Origin: Gammaproteobacteria bacterium
Lineage (GTDB): Bacteria; Pseudomonadota; Gammaproteobacteria; Nitrosococcales; Methylophagaceae
Assembly (NCBI GenBank): GCA_003645385.1
Contig: QNEY01000077.1
Span: 1 to 7,474 of the forward strand
Direction of reading: 5' to 3'
Length of the DNA stretch: 7,474 nucleotides
Below the pieces are notes generated by a model. It saw nothing but the letters and a program-made list of their open reading frames with translations. It did no database searches and was not told the DNA's origin. The position numbers were made by a program, and so were the translations under genes. Positions 4,596 through 7,474 of the stretch are shown piece after piece (the stretch's first letter is position 1; the number at the start of each line of letters is the position of its first letter).

Positions 4596-6617
4596 ATGAG
4601 TAAAGTCATAAAAATTACTATCGGTATATTTGTTGTAGCCGTTATCGGTATAGTGGCGGCTATTAGCACTCTAGATGTGAACCAGTACAAAGGTGAGCTG
4701 ATCGAGGCTGTAGAGCAAGTAACTGGTAGAGAGTTACAGATAGGCAGCAACTTACAATTTGCACTATCTTTTATTCCAACGGTAGTCATTGAAGACGTTA
4801 AATTCAGTAATACCAGCTGGGGCTCCAAACCAGAGATGCTGAGTCTGAATAAATTTGAAATTGAAGTAGCGCTATTACCATTATTAAGTGGCAATATTCA
4901 GATCAATCGAGTGATCTTATTGGAACCTGACATTTTATTTGAGACCAATAAAAAAGGCCTCGGCAACTGGATATTTGCTAGTAAAGAGGTAGAAGAAACT
5001 GTATCACCTGCTCCTGAATCAGATGCATCCCTACCTGCCATTGTTATTAAAGAAGTACGTATCGAGAATGCAAAAGTCCACTATAAAGATGGTGTAACAG
5101 GGCAAGAGACTAAGCTTACTATTGAAAATATTGAGCTAAAGTCAGATGATGATAATGACCCTCTTTCTTTGATTATGAAGGTTGTCTATAACGAAATTCC
5201 AGTTGAGATTAATGGCACTATTGGCAGGCTCAAGAAACTAACTACAAATGATAACTATCCTCTTGATCTGATGATAAATGTGGGTGATGCAGATATTGGG
5301 TTGAAAGGGATGGTCGCTCAACCAATGGATGCCACGGGACTAGATATAGATCTCAGCTTTAGTGTTGATTCCCTGTCAAAACTATCAAAATTGACAGGAA
5401 ATGACCTACCCAAACTTGGACCAGTAAATTTTACTGGAAAAATAACTGACAGTAAGCAGGCATATTCGATAAACACGATAAAATTATTGCTAGGGAAAAC
5501 CGATCTATCTGGTGATCTAACCATAAATATTTCTAGCAATCTTCCTGCTATCACTGCTAATTTGAACTCAAATGTAATTGACCTGATTGAATTAGGTGGT
5601 GGTGAAGATAAGACTACAAAAAAGGACAGCAAAAATCGTTTATTTTCTTCCGATCCATTACCATTAGCGAGCCTAAAATCTGTAAATGCTAATGTGACGA
5701 TCAATGCCAAGCAGATTAAAACCAGTAGCCTTGTTCTGGATAAAACTAAGATTGTAGTAGCACTTAAAAACGGCAACCTATCTATCAGACCACTGAGCAC
5801 TCTCCTTGCTGGCGGTAGTTTGAATGGTAATATCAGCCTGGATACTAGTGGTAAAACAGCCATACTAGTTACAGATATTGCTATCAAAAAACTGGAACCT
5901 TCACAGTTTGGAGATCTTAAGAGCAGAATATCCGGAGTGACTACCGATGTCAGCATCAAGCTCAAAGGTACTGGTAATAGTGTTAGTCAGATTATGGCCG
6001 GTCTTAATGGTAAGTTATTGATTAAATCCTCTGATGGGGTCGTTAAAGGTTCTGGGATTAGTGCCGCAAATACCAGCCTACTGGCTATGTTGAATCCCAC
6101 AATAAAGAGCAATACTGAAACGCAAGTAGAATGCATCGTGGTGAATTTTGATATCAAAAATGGTATCGCTACTGCTGATAAGGGGATTGCACTAGCAACT
6201 GACCAAATGAGCGTCGTTGGCAGTGGAACAATTGATTTGAAAACTGAAAAACTGAATATCCATATTAAACCACATGCACGTAAAGGAGTTGGCCTTAGTG
6301 CTAGTCAATTGGCAGGCATGGTGAAATTAGGTGGGACATTAGCAAATCCCAAACCTAGTGTTGATGCTATCGCAACACTGACTACAGGATTATCGGCAAC
6401 CACTGCTGTAGCAACAGGTGGTTTATCATTGTTAGCTCAGGGATTACTCAACCGCACAACAGCAGATACAAATCCATGTTCAACCGCATTGGGTCAAAAA
6501 CCTGCAACAACAACCAACACAAAAGAGAAAGAGTCATCTTCCACAGATAAAGTAGAAAATAATACCCCAGAGAAAGAAGATAAAGTAATGGACAGATTAA
6601 AAGGGTTGTTTAGGTAA
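4596..6617 (+). CDS. AsmA-family inner-membrane-anchored envelope protein
   Basis: This is a 673-residue protein, slightly longer than E. coli AsmA (617). Residues 4-25 are an N-terminal membrane anchor. The AsmA signature follows: DVNQYK at 27-32, VTGREL at 42-47, and further on VALLPLLSGNIQINRV and then GLGNW, all standard for the family. The middle is beta-rich repeats, and the AsmA-like C-terminal region begins near residue 465 (LNGKLLIKSSDGVVKG), continuing through C513, FDIKNGIA and GSGTIDLKTEKLNIHIKP to a GGTLANPKP segment. The last 33 residues are a charged Lys/Glu/Ser/Thr tail. AsmA-like proteins are anchored in the inner membrane and span the periplasm; larger members (TamB, YhdP, YdbH) move phospholipids to the outer membrane, while roles of shorter ones are less clear. 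The gene stands alone with its own promoter and is convergent with cysK. Family membership is sure; the exact orthologue is not. Confidence 0.92.
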   Translation: MSKVIKITIGIFVVAVIGIVAAISTLDVNQYKGELIEAVEQVTGRELQIGSNLQFALSFIPTVVIEDVKFSNTSWGSKPEMLSLNKFEIEVALLPLLSGNIQINRVILLEPDILFETNKKGLGNWIFASKEVEETVSPAPESDASLPAIVIKEVRIENAKVHYKDGVTGQETKLTIENIELKSDDDNDPLSLIMKVVYNEIPVEINGTIGRLKKLTTNDNYPLDLMINVGDADIGLKGMVAQPMDATGLDIDLSFSVDSLSKLSKLTGNDLPKLGPVNFTGKITDSKQAYSINTIKLLLGKTDLSGDLTINISSNLPAITANLNSNVIDLIELGGGEDKTTKKDSKNRLFSSDPLPLASLKSVNANVTINAKQIKTSSLVLDKTKIVVALKNGNLSIRPLSTLLAGGSLNGNISLDTSGKTAILVTDIAIKKLEPSQFGDLKSRISGVTTDVSIKLKGTGNSVSQIMAGLNGKLLIKSSDGVVKGSGISAANTSLLAMLNPTIKSNTETQVECIVVNFDIKNGIATADKGIALATDQMSVVGSGTIDLKTEKLNIHIKPHARKGVGLSASQLAGMVKLGGTLANPKPSVDAIATLTTGLSATTAVATGGLSLLAQGLLNRTTADTNPCSTALGQKPATTTNTKEKESSSTDKVENNTPEKEDKVMDRLKGLFR

Positions 6618-6726
6618 TAAGACTTTGACCAGAACCTATTTCACTAAAGATAAATAGATTCATAACCAACTAGTTACAATAATAATTTTAGAGTGTCGCC
6701 ACCTGTGATTTGGGTTATTCAAACTA

Positions 6727-7474
6727 TTAACCCATACTTAAATAGCGTTCGCCAGTATCATGAATGATTGTTACCACTAACTTGCCTTGACCCAATTCTT
6801 TAGCCACTTTTAATGCCGCAAATACACTTGCACCAGAAGATATGCCAGCAAGGATCCCTTCTTCCTGTATAAGTCGTTTTCTCATTGCAAAGGCTTGCTC
6901 TGTACTCACCTGCTCGACTCCATCCAACAAATCGACATCCAAATTATCTGGAATAAATCCAGCCCCTATTCCTTGAATTTTATGTGGGCTGTGGCTACCT
7001 CCAGAAATAACCGGCGATTCTGATGGTTCAACAGCGATTATTTTAATACTGTCTTTCCGTTTCTTTATCACATCTGCCACACCGGTTATTGTACCGCCAG
7101 TACCTACACCACAGACAAAGGCATCTAGCCGTCCATCTGTTGCAGACCAAACTTCCTGAGCAGTTGTTTGCCGATGAATTTCAGGGTTGGCAGGGTTGGC
7201 AAATTGTTGGGGCATAAATGAACCCACAGTATTGTCTACAATTTCCTGAGCCTTAGCTAAAGCACCTTTAATACCCTCCGAACCAGGAGTAAGCACTAAC
7301 TCAGCACCATACAATATGAGCAACTGTCGTCGCTCTACTGACATCGTATCAGGCATGGTTAAAATACAACGGTAGCCTCGAGTTGCTGCAACCATAGCAA
7401 GAGCGATACCTGTGTTACCCGATGTTGGCTCGACAATAGTTCCATCCCTCTTGAGCTGACCAGATTTTTCGGCC
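6727..7474 (-). CDS. cysK: Cysteine synthase A (O-acetylserine sulfhydrylase), N-terminus beyond window
   Basis: The fragment encodes the C-terminal 248 residues of a PLP enzyme that makes L-cysteine from O-acetylserine and sulfide in the cytoplasm (EC 2.5.1.47). Fragment residues 16-22 are PTSGNTG, the substrate-binding loop; residues 124-128 are GTGGT, the PLP phosphate-binding loop; S212 in ISSGAS is the expected contact to the PLP ring nitrogen. PHKIQGIGAGFIP favours CysK over CysM. The N-terminal part with the PLP lysine lies past position 7474. Two oddities: the protein ends just two residues after GERYLS, whereas E. coli CysK has about 15 more, and the motif before it reads IHDTGERYLS where Pro usually replaces His. 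Neither touches the known active-site residues. It is convergent with the AsmA-family gene, 109 bases away; its promoter is outside the window. Confidence 0.94.
   Translation of the reverse strand, partial: AEKSGQLKRDGTIVEPTSGNTGIALAMVAATRGYRCILTMPDTMSVERRQLLILYGAELVLTPGSEGIKGALAKAQEIVDNTVGSFMPQQFANPANPEIHRQTTAQEVWSATDGRLDAFVCGVGTGGTITGVADVIKKRKDSIKIIAVEPSESPVISGGSHSPHKIQGIGAGFIPDNLDVDLLDGVEQVSTEQAFAMRKRLIQEEGILAGISSGASVFAALKVAKELGQGKLVVTIIHDTGERYLSMG

Noticed and set aside
5318..5965. Long minus-strand open frame inside the AsmA-family gene
   Set aside because: Lies wholly within a confidently assigned gene on the other strand and its translation resembles no protein family.
6711..6734. TGGGTTA/TAACCCA stem as a bidirectional terminator between the AsmA-family gene and cysK
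   Set aside because: Seven pairs with a 10-base loop, but no T-run on either strand, and the arm overlaps the cysK stop; not a standard terminator.

Overview
The window is AT-rich bacterial chromosomal DNA. Its protein families point to a Gram-negative, most likely gammaproteobacterial, organism: an AsmA-family envelope protein, a REC-HPt plus REC-PAS-GGDEF-EAL signalling pair, and an O-acetylserine sulfhydrylase. The genus cannot be fixed from the sequence alone. There are no rRNA or tRNA genes, CRISPR arrays or insertion sequences. The window looks like an ordinary housekeeping and signalling region rather than a mobile island.

Layout from left to right. (1) Positions 1-2775, minus strand: a two-gene operon. 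The promoter-proximal gene encodes a REC-HPt phosphorelay protein (2775-1984). It overlaps by 4 bases (TTGA) a large REC-PAS-GGDEF-EAL cyclic-di-GMP enzyme (1987 to beyond position 1, so its C-terminus is cut off). The two proteins probably form a phosphorelay that controls c-di-GMP level; no histidine kinase is visible in the window. (2) Positions 2776-3240: a divergent intergenic region of about 465 bases. (3) Positions 3241-3807, plus strand: an unrecognised single-pass membrane protein with an acidic N-terminus and a coiled coil. (4) Positions 3895-4275, minus strand, convergent with the previous gene: a small membrane-anchored protein with a cysteine cluster and Asp-Arg-Arg motifs, of unknown function. 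(5) Positions 4276-4595: a 320-base divergent intergenic region holding three consecutive hairpins, a 10-base direct repeat and a good sigma-70 promoter for the next gene. (6) Positions 4596-6617, plus strand: an AsmA-family protein. (7) Positions 6727-7474, minus strand, convergent with it: cysK, whose N-terminus lies beyond the right edge.

The most notable points are these. All three minus-strand genes whose starts lie in the window begin with TTG behind strong Shine-Dalgarno sequences. The leader of the Cys/DRR protein gene can be folded so that its ribosome binding site is paired. A phosphorelay pair ends in a c-di-GMP enzyme with a variant AGDEF motif and an insertion before it. I see no clearly new multi-gene system; the two unrecognised small membrane proteins and the hairpin-rich spacer are the best candidates for new biology.
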